A stretch of 52,422 nt of DNA from Alphaproteobacteria bacterium (GTDB taxonomy: Bacteria > Pseudomonadota > Alphaproteobacteria > Rs-D84). The stretch lies in assembly GCA_009783855.1 (NCBI GenBank), contig WRCO01000005.1, positions 1-52,422 of the forward strand. The letters run 5' to 3'. Position 1 is the first letter of the stretch. Each line of letters starts with the position of its first letter. The translations under genes were made by a program, and so were the position numbers. Of this stretch, positions 1 through 8,061 are shown in pieces. The notes beneath the pieces were generated by a model that had not been told where the DNA came from, searched no databases, and saw only the letters and a program-made list of their open reading frames with translations.

Positions 1-151
1 CGAAGTGCCATTATAGCAAAATTCAGATAACGGCACTTTCGCGCCGCATACGATGGGCCTTAGAAACCCCGAAGCCACAATCCCTTGTGGATTCGATCAC
101 AGTATACAACAGTTTGCAAAATAGTGCAAGCAGAAGGATTTCATTTCACTA

Positions 152-180
152 TTGACTTCCTGAAAAAAATCAACTATATT
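152..180 (+). promoter_or_regulatory. Sigma70-type promoter of the SRP RNA
   Basis: TTGACT at 152-157 and TATATT at 175-180 are separated by 17 bases. Predicted transcription start is near 187, exactly where the SRP RNA fold begins. Confidence 0.75.
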
Positions 181-186
181 TCCCGC

Positions 187-262
187 CGGGTGGACGACAG
201 TCGATGCCAGCGGGTCAGAGGGAAACCAGCAGCCCAGCATAGGACATCGGGTCACCCATTTT
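187..262 (+). ncRNA. ffs: Signal recognition particle RNA (small 4.5S type)
   Basis: SRP RNA binds the M domain of Ffh and targets nascent membrane and secreted proteins to the translocon. The conserved domain IV is at 212-233: GGTCAG on the 5' side, a short GG/CC helix capped by GAAA, then AGCAGCC on the 3' side. This matches the Ffh-binding symmetric and asymmetric loops of bacterial 4.5S RNA. The outer arms pair (GGGTG near 188-192 with CACCC near 253-257), and a T-run at 259-264 marks the likely 3' end. A strong promoter lies directly upstream. The tetraloop is GAAA rather than the commoner GGAA. Ends are estimated to within a few bases. Confidence 0.85.
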
Positions 263-266
263 TTAT

Positions 267-296
267 TTGCTTTTCCAATCCAAGACATATTATAAT
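267..296 (+). promoter_or_regulatory. Promoter of the structured RNA downstream of ffs
   Basis: TTGCTT at 267-272 and TATAAT at 291-296 are 18 bases apart. The predicted start is near 303, at the 5' edge of a long foldable region. Confidence 0.65.
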
Positions 297-302
297 GCCT
301 GC

Positions 303-514
303 GAACTCAAAGGGATTTGGGTTCGGGTTTTCAAAGCCCATCATGTGTGCGGTGCGAGAGTGCCGTTATCCTTGCATAAGTGGTGTTTTTGCACCGTTAT
401 TGCCTGGCCCAATGGTCGGGTATCCGTGGTTATAAAACAGGTTCGCCGAAACCCGCGGAGTCTTCACATGATGATTTTGAAAGTACCCGACCGTCAATTC
501 CTTGGCGGTTTTTT
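303..514 (+). ncRNA. Structured RNA of unknown family, about 210 nt (6S-like architecture or leader)
   Basis: The 5' and 3' parts form a long imperfect closing stem: 320-347 pairs with 465-492, including a perfect 9-bp block CATCATGTG (339-347) with CACATGATG (465-473). The enclosed 115 nt contain several small hairpins (for example GGTG/CACC near 383-396 and GGTT/AACC near 440-453). An intrinsic terminator follows at 491-514. The closed-stem layout with a central open region resembles 6S RNA, but I do not recognise family-specific bases. Because the terminator ends 20 bases before the next start codon, and its first two bases also belong to the closing stem, a regulatory leader of the gene at 535 is the alternative. 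Confidence 0.6.
491..514 (+). terminator. Intrinsic terminator of the structured RNA
   Basis: CCGTC (491-495) pairs with GGCGG (504-508) and is followed by six T. The first two bases are also used by the long closing stem, so the two structures may compete. Confidence 0.65.
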
Positions 515-534
515 GTCGTTCCGGGGAAAGAATT

Positions 535-1191
535 ATGAAATTTTTATTTATCATCTTGTCGCTGGTGCTGTCGGGCATGCTTTCGGCGCATGCCCAGGCC
601 AAGAGTCTGCGCCTGGGCAATGGTATGGTCGTGCATCTGACCGCAGACAAAAAATCTTCCCCGGCGCTGCATGTGCTGGTTGACGGCACGATATGGTACG
701 GATTCTTGACCGCGGGCACGGCGACGGGCAGGCTGACTTTGCGAATGCCATCGGGTGATATTTACAGCTTGATTGCAGGGACAAGCCATACTTTCAGCAC
801 AATTTGGGACGACCACCCGCAAGTTTGGACTTGGTATCAGCCATTCCAGAACGCCAATCCGAGATATAACGGAGCTGTGGTTATTTTCAACGCCAGCTGG
901 GATGGCCTGACCCGCATTGGCGTATGGCCGGATTATCATCTGCAAACGATGTGCAGCAATAACACAGGCACGTACGCGCAACCAGGCAATCCTGTTTATG
1001 CTGTCAACGGGCTTCGTTGCTGGTGTCGCCTGAAACGGCGCAGCGATGGCGCGAACGGTGGCTGGCTATTCGTTTGGACCACCACGACAGCCGCCTATTG
1101 CGCGGTCAACTGTACCCAGGACTGCGCCGGCCATACCGTGGAGGTTCCCATCTTTCGTTCCGCGCTGTTCAATGCGTTCGCGAATCCCTGA
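535..1191 (+). CDS. Secreted cysteine-containing protein of unknown function
   Basis: The protein has 218 residues and begins with a clear signal peptide (about residues 1-23, ending in AHA before QAKS). I chose the ATG at 535 because GGGGAAAG lies just upstream and the longer reading lacks a ribosome site. The mature part has no enzyme motif that I recognise. Its C-terminal third holds a cysteine- and tryptophan-rich module with the order CWCRL, GGWLFVW, then AYCAVNCTQDC. This spacing looks like a small disulfide domain. It is probably periplasmic or surface exposed. It stands alone between the structured RNA and aroK. Confidence 0.7.
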   Translation: MKFLFIILSLVLSGMLSAHAQAKSLRLGNGMVVHLTADKKSSPALHVLVDGTIWYGFLTAGTATGRLTLRMPSGDIYSLIAGTSHTFSTIWDDHPQVWTWYQPFQNANPRYNGAVVIFNASWDGLTRIGVWPDYHLQTMCSNNTGTYAQPGNPVYAVNGLRCWCRLKRRSDGANGGWLFVWTTTTAAYCAVNCTQDCAGHTVEVPIFRSALFNAFANP

Positions 1192-1279
1192 ACTGATAAA
1201 AATAAAAGTTGATAGTTTGCGGTTGATGGTTAATAATATACCAATCATCACCCATTAACCGCCAATTATAAAGTATTCC

Positions 1280-1825
1280 GTGAACGAAAAATTAAATTTT
1301 AACCTTGACCGGCCCATCGTTATGGTGGGGCTTATGGGCGCGGGAAAGACTTCTATCGGCCGCATGCTTGCGCGGAAACTTGACATCCCGTTCGTCGATT
1401 CGGACAAAGAAATCGAAGCCGCCGCCGGATGCAGCGTCGTCGATATTTTCTCGCTTTATGGCGAAACGGAATTCCGCCGCGTTGAAGAACGCGTGCTTGA
1501 ACGTCTTCTTACATCGCCGCCTTATTTGAAAGTAATCTCGACGGGAGAGGGCGCATTTATCACACCCGCCGTTCGCAAACTTGTGCTTAACAAAGCGCTT
1601 TCCGTATGGTTGAAAGCCGACCTTGACCTTCTTGTAAAGCGCACGAATTTCCGCGACACGCGGCCGCAATTGCTGAATTCGGACAGCAAGAAAATCCTTT
1701 CGGCTTTAATCAACGAAAGATACAAAATATATGGCGAGGCAAACATCACCGTGGAAACAGCGGACGAAAACCTTAACCGCACGTTGTCAAAAGTGATGAG
1801 CGCCATAAAAAAGAAAATTAATTAA
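1280..1825 (+). CDS. aroK: Shikimate kinase
   Basis: Shikimate kinase phosphorylates shikimate with ATP in the chorismate pathway. The 181-residue length is typical. The Walker A loop GLMGAGKTS lies near residues 17-25, the DSDKEIE magnesium and shikimate site near 41-47, and the lid arginine motif TRPQLL near 129-134. The usual GGGA shikimate-binding stretch reads GEGA here, an unusual change. The start is GTG at 1280; no Shine-Dalgarno site is visible, and a TATAAA box ends 7 bases upstream, so the mRNA may be leaderless. The usual partner aroB is not next to it. The gene is preceded by an 11-bp hairpin around 1219-1259. Confidence 0.93.
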   Translation: MNEKLNFNLDRPIVMVGLMGAGKTSIGRMLARKLDIPFVDSDKEIEAAAGCSVVDIFSLYGETEFRRVEERVLERLLTSPPYLKVISTGEGAFITPAVRKLVLNKALSVWLKADLDLLVKRTNFRDTRPQLLNSDSKKILSALINERYKIYGEANITVETADENLNRTLSKVMSAIKKKIN

Positions 1826-1875
1826 CGGCCGGCGCCGCCACTTTTCATCATTCATTTTTCATTGCTCATTACCAG

Positions 1876-1904
1876 TTGACACCCGCCTTTCTATCCTCTA
1901 AAAT
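1876..1904 (+). promoter_or_regulatory. Strong promoter giving a near-leaderless M23 peptidase mRNA
   Basis: TTGACA (1876-1881), 17 bases, TAAAAT (1899-1904). The expected start at about 1911 is only 2 bases before the ATG at 1913. Confidence 0.7.
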
Positions 1905-1912
1905 GCGCGGGC

Positions 1913-3235
1913 ATGTTACACTTCATAACGCGTTATTACTCGTCTCTTGCGTCCCTTTTGTGGGCGCCTTTCCGCGGATTCTGGCGGCTTGTGCGCCGGC
2001 TTTTGCCGGACCAGGATGTCACCGCCATATCGTCCGGCGGCAATCTTGACTATTATCACATCTCCACATTTTACCGATTTTTCAAACTTTGTGCGAAAAT
2101 CGCCCTTGTAACATGGGCCGCTTGGTCGACTTATGTCTTTGTATATCACCGCCCGATGCTTGACCGACGCACGCGCCAATTGGCCGAAGCGCGCGCACAG
2201 CACGCCCAACACATGTCCGATTTGAAAGTATTCTTTTCGCGGTATTCCGAATTGCATCGCGAAATGAACTCTATCGACGACCAGATGATAAACAACGCGA
2301 ACCTTTCCAAAAACGACCAAGAAGGCCTGCTTCGCCGCCGCGTAAATACATGGTCGCAAATCGAAATGCTTGCGACGCGCCTTAACAACATGTTTACGAA
2401 TGACAACTATCTTCCTGAATTCACGAAACATTCCGATTTGGCGATTGAATACGAATTAACCCGTGAAGAAAACCGGCAACTGCGCGCCGCCAACCGCACT
2501 CTGGAAGAAACCATGCTTATCATCGCGGATGCGAACAACCAGATTGTTGAACGCGTGACAAACCTTGCGACAACGAACACAAACGATTTAAGACAAAATA
2601 TGCGAAGGATAAGTTCGTCGCTCACATCGCTTGGATTATCGGAACAGGCGCTTGCCACGCGGGCGTTAAGGTTCAGCGATTCCGTCGTAGGCGCCGCGAT
2701 AAATCCATTGGTATTCGATGCCAAAGCCGACCCGAAATATCGCGAATTGGCGGAAAAAATCGACCTTTGGCAGGGATTGGCCCGCGCGCGCGCAATACTT
2801 CCCATCGGCGCGCCGGTGCAGAACGCCCGGATTACAAGCCCGTACGGAAGTCGCACTCATCCGATTGACGGCGAACCGGCGATGCACCGCGGTATAGATT
2901 TCGCGGGCGCAATCGGAACGCCTCTGCTTGCAGTGTCGCCCGGCCGGGTCGTATTCACCGGCGAAAGGACCGGATACGGCAAGACTGTGGAACTTGACCA
3001 CGGACTTGGGTTCACCACGCTTTACGCACACCTTTCGCGCATCAGTGTAGAGCGGGGCGAAAACGTCAAAGCGCGTCAGGTCGTGGGACTTGCCGGGAAT
3101 ACCGGCCGGTCGACGGCGCCGCACCTTCATTACGAAATAAGATTCAACGGCCGACCGTTCAACCCGTATAACTTTGTAATGGGCGTGCCACCGATGCCGG
3201 CCGCAACCACCGCACCCGCAACCCCGCAACGATAA
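1913..3235 (+). CDS. M23 (LytM) family peptidoglycan endopeptidase, membrane anchored
   Basis: The 440-residue protein has a cytoplasmic N-terminus, one transmembrane segment near residues 60-80, a long charged coiled-coil region (about 90-230), and a C-terminal LytM domain (about 300-425). The zinc site is complete: HRGIDF near 324, YAHLS near 370 and HLHYE near 403. It should therefore be an active D,D- or L,D-endopeptidase that cuts cross-linked peptidoglycan in the periplasm. A bactofilin gene follows after 10 bases. In Caulobacter and Helicobacter such pairs act together in cell-shape control, where the bactofilin scaffold positions the peptidase, so this one probably does too. Confidence 0.92.
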   Translation: MLHFITRYYSSLASLLWAPFRGFWRLVRRLLPDQDVTAISSGGNLDYYHISTFYRFFKLCAKIALVTWAAWSTYVFVYHRPMLDRRTRQLAEARAQHAQHMSDLKVFFSRYSELHREMNSIDDQMINNANLSKNDQEGLLRRRVNTWSQIEMLATRLNNMFTNDNYLPEFTKHSDLAIEYELTREENRQLRAANRTLEETMLIIADANNQIVERVTNLATTNTNDLRQNMRRISSSLTSLGLSEQALATRALRFSDSVVGAAINPLVFDAKADPKYRELAEKIDLWQGLARARAILPIGAPVQNARITSPYGSRTHPIDGEPAMHRGIDFAGAIGTPLLAVSPGRVVFTGERTGYGKTVELDHGLGFTTLYAHLSRISVERGENVKARQVVGLAGNTGRSTAPHLHYEIRFNGRPFNPYNFVMGVPPMPAATTAPATPQR

Positions 3236-3245
3236 GGAAACAATC

Positions 3246-3596
3246 ATGTTCGCATTTACCAATTCTGCAGAAAAAATAAGCCCGACAGTCGTTGGCGCGG
3301 GCACGCGTTTCGTCGGCGATATAAAGACCGACGGCATTGTACAGGTCCACGGATTGGTACAGGGAACCGTCACCGGCGACACCGTGATAATCGCGCGCGG
3401 CGGGCGGATACTTGGCCGCGTTAATGCAAAGACTTTGTTCCTTCACGGCACTATGGACGGTCCGGCGACAGTTGATGTCGCGAATGTTTTCGCCGACGCG
3501 GATATGAGCGGCACACTGTCGTACATAACGCTCAACATCAATAATAACAACGGTCTTGAATGCAAACTTGTATGCCGGAAGAATGGGAACAGGTAA
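3246..3596 (+). CDS. Bactofilin
   Basis: This 116-residue protein carries the bactofilin beta-helix (DUF583), with repeating valine-glycine turns from about residue 15 to 105 (GDIKTDGIVQVHG, GTVTGDTVIIARGG, GRVNAKTLFLHG). Bactofilins polymerise without nucleotides into membrane-associated filaments that localise cell-wall enzymes. The short disordered N-terminus before the core is typical. It is translated just downstream of the LytM peptidase and has a ribosome site (AAGGAAAC). It is in the same operon as that peptidase, which is the expected partner. Confidence 0.93.
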   Translation: MFAFTNSAEKISPTVVGAGTRFVGDIKTDGIVQVHGLVQGTVTGDTVIIARGGRILGRVNAKTLFLHGTMDGPATVDVANVFADADMSGTLSYITLNINNNNGLECKLVCRKNGNR

Positions 3597-3631
3597 GAGT
3601 GCAGATGGCGGCATGCGAACGGAGTTGAGCA

Positions 3632-4078
3632 ATGAACAAATCAATCTCTAAAATCTATATAAGCGCGGACCACCGCGGAATAGGGCTTAAACTATACCTT
3701 ATCGAAATGCTTTCAACCGTGGGTTATCAAGTTGTCAATATGGGCACGGACGACCCGACGACAATGGTCGATTTCCCAGAAGTAACACAGCGCGTAACGG
3801 ATGGAATGCTTAACGATGCCGCTTCGCGCGGCATTGTAATATGCGGATTCGGGGGCGGGGCGCAAATCGCCGCCAACCGGTTTCGGCATATACGGTGCAC
3901 CCGTTGCGACAATCCGGACCAAGCGCGCCACGACCGGTTTCATGACGATATAAACGTCCTTTCATTTGCATCCGAAGACATAGATATGGAGGTCGCGATG
4001 ATGACCGCGACCGCATTTCTTGAATCTCCGTTCGAAGCAATTGAACGCCGCATCCGCCGGATAAAAGCCATTTCTTAA
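3632..4078 (+). CDS. rpiB: RpiB/LacA-family sugar-phosphate isomerase
   Basis: RpiB interconverts ribose 5-phosphate and ribulose 5-phosphate in the pentose phosphate pathway. The 148-residue length fits. The DHRG phosphate motif is at residues 13-16 (usually DHAG), and the catalytic cysteine is in VICGFGGG near residue 71. ANR and the HDDINVLSF segment match the family's ANK and HNDANVL. The usual GTGIG loop reads GFGGG and the GIRA stretch reads HIRC, so it is a divergent member and substrate specificity is uncertain. It sits 35 bases after the bactofilin gene and is probably co-transcribed. Confidence 0.82.
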   Translation: MNKSISKIYISADHRGIGLKLYLIEMLSTVGYQVVNMGTDDPTTMVDFPEVTQRVTDGMLNDAASRGIVICGFGGGAQIAANRFRHIRCTRCDNPDQARHDRFHDDINVLSFASEDIDMEVAMMTATAFLESPFEAIERRIRRIKAIS

Positions 4079-4093
4079 AGGCAAGGGCATGAC

Positions 4094-4441
4094 ATGCGTT
4101 TTGGTCTTTTCGAACTTTTGATTATTCTTGCGCTGATTGCGCTGTGGATTGTTATAATCCGGATTCCCATTATTATCGCCAAAAATCGTGGCATTACGGA
4201 CAGCAACCTGACCACAATCGCAGTTTTGTCGTGGTTTGGGCTGTTTTTTGGCATAACTTGGGTCATAGCGCTTGTGCTATCATTGGTCTGGCAGGGCAAT
4301 CTTGTGGAAAATACAGGTCAGGGCGATACAGGCAACACAAGCAACAATATGGCCAGGATTGCCGAACTGCACAAATTAAAGAAAAGCGGCGCGATTACAC
4401 AAAAAGAATTCGAAACCGCAAAAAAGAAATGGCTTAAATAA
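4094..4441 (+). CDS. Superinfection-immunity-like membrane protein with SHOCT tail
   Basis: The 115-residue protein has two hydrophobic segments (about residues 5-30 and 42-68). The second ends in a WVIALVLSLVW stretch, like the Imm_superinfect family. A short SHOCT domain follows (about 85-115), with the characteristic LKKSGAITQKEFETAKKKWL pattern. SHOCT domains are found at the ends of many membrane and secreted proteins and are thought to mediate oligomerisation. Phage exclusion is known only for the T4 prototype and should not be assumed here. It is 15 bases after rpiB and probably ends that operon. Confidence 0.75.
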   Translation: MRFGLFELLIILALIALWIVIIRIPIIIAKNRGITDSNLTTIAVLSWFGLFFGITWVIALVLSLVWQGNLVENTGQGDTGNTSNNMARIAELHKLKKSGAITQKEFETAKKKWLK

Positions 4442-4490
4442 AAGTTTTTTATTTTTACCGCGCCAAAAAATCCCAAAGTCTGTTGTGAAG

Positions 4491-4601
4491 TATATTATGC
4501 GACGTTCAAACTAATTAAGCCCCCGAAATCCATCGTCGGGGCTCTGGCCCCCTCCGTACGCCTCGGGGGTGCAATTTAGTACACATAATATATATTATGC
4601 G
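4491..4601 (+). repeat. MITE-like element with imperfect inverted ends inside an 11-bp direct repeat
   Basis: TATATTATGCG occurs at 4491-4501 and again at 4591-4601. Between them, the segment 4510-4526 (ACTAATTAAGCCCCCGA) and the segment 4563-4580 (TCGGGGGTGCAATTTAGT) are imperfect inverted repeats. The interior has further CCCCGA/TCGGGG and GGCCCC pairings. There is no coding capacity. It could be a small non-autonomous mobile element or a structured RNA. Confidence 0.5.
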
Positions 4602-4663
4602 CCTTTGTGGTTTGATGGAAATCGTATATTTCCCCGGATTTCCGCCTGTGTTTATTTTTTAAC

Positions 4664-4692
4664 TTGTAATTTTCGCCCGGGGTTCATATACT
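4664..4692 (+). promoter_or_regulatory. Promoter of the XRE regulator gene
   Basis: TTGTAA (4664-4669), 17 bases, TATACT (4687-4692). The ribosome site GGGAGGAG precedes the ATG at 4715. Confidence 0.65.
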
Positions 4693-4714
4693 GCACCCCA
4701 GATGGGAGGAGCAC

Positions 4715-5185
4715 ATGAAAAAACACAAAGAAGTTGCAACAAGCGCCATCGATGAACATATCGGCCGCCGCATCGTCCTGCGCCGCCAAATGCTTGGCAT
4801 GACCCAAAAAGCGCTTGCCGAAAAATGCGGCATCACATTCCAACAAATGCAGAAATACGAAAAAGCGGCCAACCGCATATCCGCGTCGCGCCTGTTCCAG
4901 ATTGGCATCGCGCTTGATTCGCCGGCGGCGTTCTTTTACACCGGCCTGCCCATGCAGCCCGTTGACAAGTTCATGTTCCAAAAGACCCCAAATATTGATA
5001 TGAACCGGCTTAAACAGCGCGTGGCCGAACCGACCGACGGCGACCCCCTTGCCCGTAATGACACTTTGCGGCTTATAAACCGGTTTTGGTCTCTGCCCGA
5101 TGACAAGACCCGCGAAACGGTCATGAATTTAATCGAAGCGCTGAACAGTGCGAGTCCCGTGTCCGCAAAATCGGACAATCCTTAA
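4715..5185 (+). CDS. XRE-family transcriptional regulator
   Basis: The 156-residue protein has an N-terminal helix-turn-helix of the XRE/HTH_3 type (about residues 15-72). It contains [23 protein letters not shown] and [18 protein letters not shown], which supply the two DNA-recognition helices. The C-terminal half is predicted helical ([12 protein letters not shown] onward) and resembles the tail of alphaproteobacterial stand-alone regulators. Its targets cannot be read from the sequence. It has a good ribosome site (GGGAGGAG). Its last codons overlap the end of prfA, which runs the opposite way, by 4 bases. Confidence 0.88.
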   Translation: MKKHKEVATSAIDEHIGRRIVLRRQMLGMTQKALAEKCGITFQQMQKYEKAANRISASRLFQIGIALDSPAAFFYTGLPMQPVDKFMFQKTPNIDMNRLKQRVAEPTDGDPLARNDTLRLINRFWSLPDDKTRETVMNLIEALNSASPVSAKSDNP

Positions 5186-6243
5186 CTCATATTCGCCAAT
5201 TGCTCCAATTGGTCCGCCGCGTTAAGCGCGTCTATGATTTCATCCAACGCGTGCCCGCCGACAAGAATATCGTCCAATTTATGCAAAGTAAGCTTTATGC
5301 GATGGTCCGTCACACGCTGTTCCGGGAAATTATACGTGCGAATCTTTTCGGAACGGTCGCCCGACCCCACCATGGACCGTCTTGAACTGTCGCGCGAAGA
5401 TTGTTGCGCAAGCCTTTGCTTTTCATAGAGTTTTGCGCGAAGCATTTTCATGCAATTTTCCCGATTTTGGATTTGAGAGCGCTCGGACTGGCATGATACA
5501 ACCTGGCCTGTGGGGATATGAGTGATGCGCACGGCGGAATCGGTTTTATTCACATGCTGGCCGCCTGCTCCCTGGGCGCGGAAAGTATCAACCCGCAAAT
5601 CCTTGTCGTCGATTACGATGTCGATGTCTTCGGCTTCGGGCATGACGGCGACCGATGCGGCGGACGTGTGAATCCGGCCAGAAGCCTCGGTTTCCGGGAC
5701 GCGTTGGACCCGGTGGATGCCGGGTTCGTATTTAAGGCGGGCGAACGCGCCCTGCCCGTCCACGCGGAAAATAATTTCTTTAAGCCCGCGAAGGCTTGTC
5801 GCGTTTTCTTCAATGATTTCGATTTTCCATCCGCGGCGCAAGGCAAAGGATTTATACTGATTAAAAAGGTCGAAAGCGAACAAAGCGGACTCTTCGCCGC
5901 CCACGCCGGCGCGGATTTCCATTATGACGCTGTTGTCATCGGCTTCGTCCCGCGGCAATAATGCCAGTTGCAGTTTTTGTTCAACTTCGGGCAACAGTTT
6001 TTTGAATTCAGTCAATTGTTCTGACGCCATGTCTTTCAATTCCGCATCGCGCAAAGCATCAGAGGCATCGCGGATTCCGTTCTGCGCGGCGAAATATTCG
6101 TTAATGATGGGGATAATTTCATTAAGCCGCGAATACTCTTTGGACAGGCGGGTTAATTCCGCGCCGGAAATCGCCCCGGAATTCATCTGGGCTTCGACTT
6201 CCGCCGCGCGGTCCAAAATTTCCTTTAATTTCTTATCAAACAT
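5182..6243 (-). CDS. prfA: Peptide chain release factor 1
   Basis: RF1 recognises UAA and UAG in the ribosomal A site and triggers peptide release. The 353-residue length is standard. The catalytic GGQ motif sits in [10 protein letters not shown] near residues 225-234, and the stop-codon recognition region contains [14 protein letters not shown]. The start overlaps the end of hisS by 8 bases, so the two are probably translationally coupled. In related alphaproteobacteria prmC, the GGQ methyltransferase, follows prfA. Here it does not, and a convergent regulator gene is found instead. Confidence 0.96.
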   Translation of the reverse strand: MFDKKLKEILDRAAEVEAQMNSGAISGAELTRLSKEYSRLNEIIPIINEYFAAQNGIRDASDALRDAELKDMASEQLTEFKKLLPEVEQKLQLALLPRDEADDNSVIMEIRAGVGGEESALFAFDLFNQYKSFALRRGWKIEIIEENATSLRGLKEIIFRVDGQGAFARLKYEPGIHRVQRVPETEASGRIHTSAASVAVMPEAEDIDIVIDDKDLRVDTFRAQGAGGQHVNKTDSAVRITHIPTGQVVSCQSERSQIQNRENCMKMLRAKLYEKQRLAQQSSRDSSRRSMVGSGDRSEKIRTYNFPEQRVTDHRIKLTLHKLDDILVGGHALDEIIDALNAADQLEQLANMS

Positions 6244-7540
6244 TGCTTTGTATTGCCTTTATCGCTTCTTTTACGGTCATTTTCGACTGTTCGCCGCTTG
6301 TCATATTCTTGATTGTGACAGCCTGCTCTTTTACTTCATCTTCACCAATTATTATACTGAATCTGCTTTTTATTTTATCGGCGAATTCCATTTGGTTTTT
6401 GAATTTTTTATCGGTGTCAAGGTACGGCACGGCGACAATATTCGCATCGCGCAGCGCGTTCAATGCGGACATGGCGTACGCTGTCTGCGCCTGCCCCATT
6501 ACAAGCACGGCAGCATCGATATTCGATTCAAACGGCAAAAGGTCGATTTTGTTGTCTTCCAAAAGCGGCACAAGTATCCGCGAAGGCCCAAAAGCCGCGC
6601 CAACGCCGATTATTTTGGTTTTCGAGAACTTCCCGACAAGGTTTTCATACCGGCCGCCGCCGCCAAGGTGCGTTACTACGCCGTCCTTGCCCTTGAAATA
6701 GAATTCGAAAACTATGCCCGTATAGTACCCATGCCCGCGCACAATCGACAGGTCCACAACCGCATCGACGCCCAATGCCGTCACGCGTTCATAAAACGCT
6801 TCAAGTTCGTTTATCGCCGCATCAAGGGCTTTATTTTTGTTTAACAATGCTTTATACCCGTCGGAAAATACTGTAATTATTTCAATTGCGACTTTTTCGC
6901 CAAGCATGCCGGCAAGTGCCGCCTTGAACTCTTCCGGCTCCATTTTTTCCCGCTTGTCGACAAGGACAAGCGCCGCGCGCTGTGCATCTTCGCCCTCTAT
7001 TCCAAAGTATTCGAACGCCGCGTTCCAGAACGGCCGGCTGCCCACCCTTACAAAAGTGTCGCCGATATATTCGCGGATTGAATCAAGCGTCTTGCCCATT
7101 GTCGCAACAATTTCAACATCGTAATTGGTGGACAGGGTTTCAATGCCAAGGATATCAAGGTCGATTTGATAAAATTCACGATACCTGCCCTTTTGAGGAC
7201 GCTCGGCCCTGTAATTCTTCGCAAACTGGTAAGTGCGGAACGGGAAAGCCAGGTCGCTGAGATGACCGGCGACATACCGCGCAAGTCCGACGGTGCCATC
7301 ATAACGAAGCCCCATTTTCGTATCGCCCTTTTGGAACAGATACATTTCCGTCGCAATATCGTCAAAGTCGTCCTTGTCCGTCAAGACTTCGAAACGTTCG
7401 ACCGCCGGCAAATCAAGGCGCGCGAACCCCGCCGTTTTCAGGACTTCCTGCATCCGGCGCGCGCATTCGTCGAACCAACGCTGTTGTGCGGGCAAAAGTT
7501 CGATGAACCCCGATAATGGTTTTGTTGGTTTAAGATTCAT
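6236..7540 (-). CDS. hisS: Histidyl-tRNA synthetase, atypical subtype
   Basis: HisRS charges tRNA-His. The 434-residue class II enzyme has motif 2 in [16 protein letters not shown], the GGGGRYENL glycine loop, motif 3 in GPSRIL, and a C-terminal anticodon-binding domain from about residue 335. Several signatures differ from the common bacterial enzyme. [13 protein letters not shown] replaces [19 protein letters not shown] replaces RQFHQ, and RGHGYYTG replaces RGLDYYTG. LRYD..V..ARYV and REFYQ.D.DI resemble the archaeal/eukaryotic form, consistent with the unusual HisRS types known in some alphaproteobacteria. A ribosome site (AAAAGGAT) precedes the ATG. Confidence 0.93.
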   Translation of the reverse strand: MNLKPTKPLSGFIELLPAQQRWFDECARRMQEVLKTAGFARLDLPAVERFEVLTDKDDFDDIATEMYLFQKGDTKMGLRYDGTVGLARYVAGHLSDLAFPFRTYQFAKNYRAERPQKGRYREFYQIDLDILGIETLSTNYDVEIVATMGKTLDSIREYIGDTFVRVGSRPFWNAAFEYFGIEGEDAQRAALVLVDKREKMEPEEFKAALAGMLGEKVAIEIITVFSDGYKALLNKNKALDAAINELEAFYERVTALGVDAVVDLSIVRGHGYYTGIVFEFYFKGKDGVVTHLGGGGRYENLVGKFSKTKIIGVGAAFGPSRILVPLLEDNKIDLLPFESNIDAAVLVMGQAQTAYAMSALNALRDANIVAVPYLDTDKKFKNQMEFADKIKSRFSIIIGEDEVKEQAVTIKNMTSGEQSKMTVKEAIKAIQSNV

Positions 7541-7738
7541 GGTTTTATCCTTTTTATTTCCTTATATTATAGCATACATGGCCGCAAATTGCGGGGACGA
7601 TTTTTGGGGTTATAAATAGCTAATAGTTGCCCGAACGGGCATGGTGGAAGAAATAAAAAGATACGGACGTCTTCGTCATACCGGAATCATATAACACGAA
7701 CCCGGGGATTTCAACAAAAAAGCGGCACCGGGCGTATT

Positions 7739-7942
7739 TCAGGCGGCCCTTTGCGGTCCGCGCGCGGAATCGGCGGCCTTGCGTTGCATTCCTTGTCTTA
7801 AAAGATTGCACATTTTCAACCGCTCGCTCAACGCAGAGGGCGATATAGTCCCCTCTTGCACCATGGCCTCTGTTTCGTCAAGATACTTTATGTATGTGAC
7901 AAGAACGTCAACATCATCCGGGATGTCTGGCATTTGTGTCAT
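7739..7942 (-). CDS. Small protein of unknown function (67 aa)
   Basis: I chose the ATG at 7942 because AAGAGAGAG lies just upstream and the longer form lacks a site. The protein is acidic at its N-terminus (DIPDDVDVLVTYIKYLDE) and basic at its C-terminus. It is predicted largely helical and has no signal peptide. A promoter reading leftward (TTGCGA, 17 bases, TATTAT) lies in the region shared with the divergent gene at 8062. I do not recognise the family. Confidence 0.5.
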   Translation of the reverse strand: MTQMPDIPDDVDVLVTYIKYLDETEAMVQEGTISPSALSERLKMCNLLRQGMQRKAADSARGPQRAA

Positions 7943-8022
7943 TTTTCTCTCTCTTGTTGGGCACATCAATAATATCACAGAAATGGCCGATTCGCAAATT
8001 CGGCGAATTCAAAATTATCGTC

Positions 8023-8052
8023 TTGTTATTTTTTTTCGGATTTTGCTAGAAT
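8023..8052 (+). promoter_or_regulatory. Promoter of the secreted CMD-domain protein
   Basis: TTGTTA (8023-8028), 18 bases, TAGAAT (8047-8052). The predicted start near 8059 is 3 bases before the ATG, and there is no ribosome site. Confidence 0.6.
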
Positions 8053-8061
8053 GACAGCAGA

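Noticed and set aside
1-60. A leftward TATAAT box at 10-15 and an inverted repeat CGAAGTGCC/GGCACTTTCG (1-40)
   Set aside because: Probably the promoter of a gene starting beyond the left edge; the -35 is weak and there is too little sequence to support a feature.
85-435. Plus-strand ORF covering the SRP RNA and the structured RNA
   Set aside because: It crosses two RNA genes with their own promoters and has no ribosome site or protein-like composition.
7541-7738. Short minus-strand frame at 7620-7811 between hisS and the small gene
   Set aside because: No ribosome site and it runs into the real small gene in another frame. Apart from the hisS promoter region (a leftward TATAAT near 7565) I see nothing in this gap.
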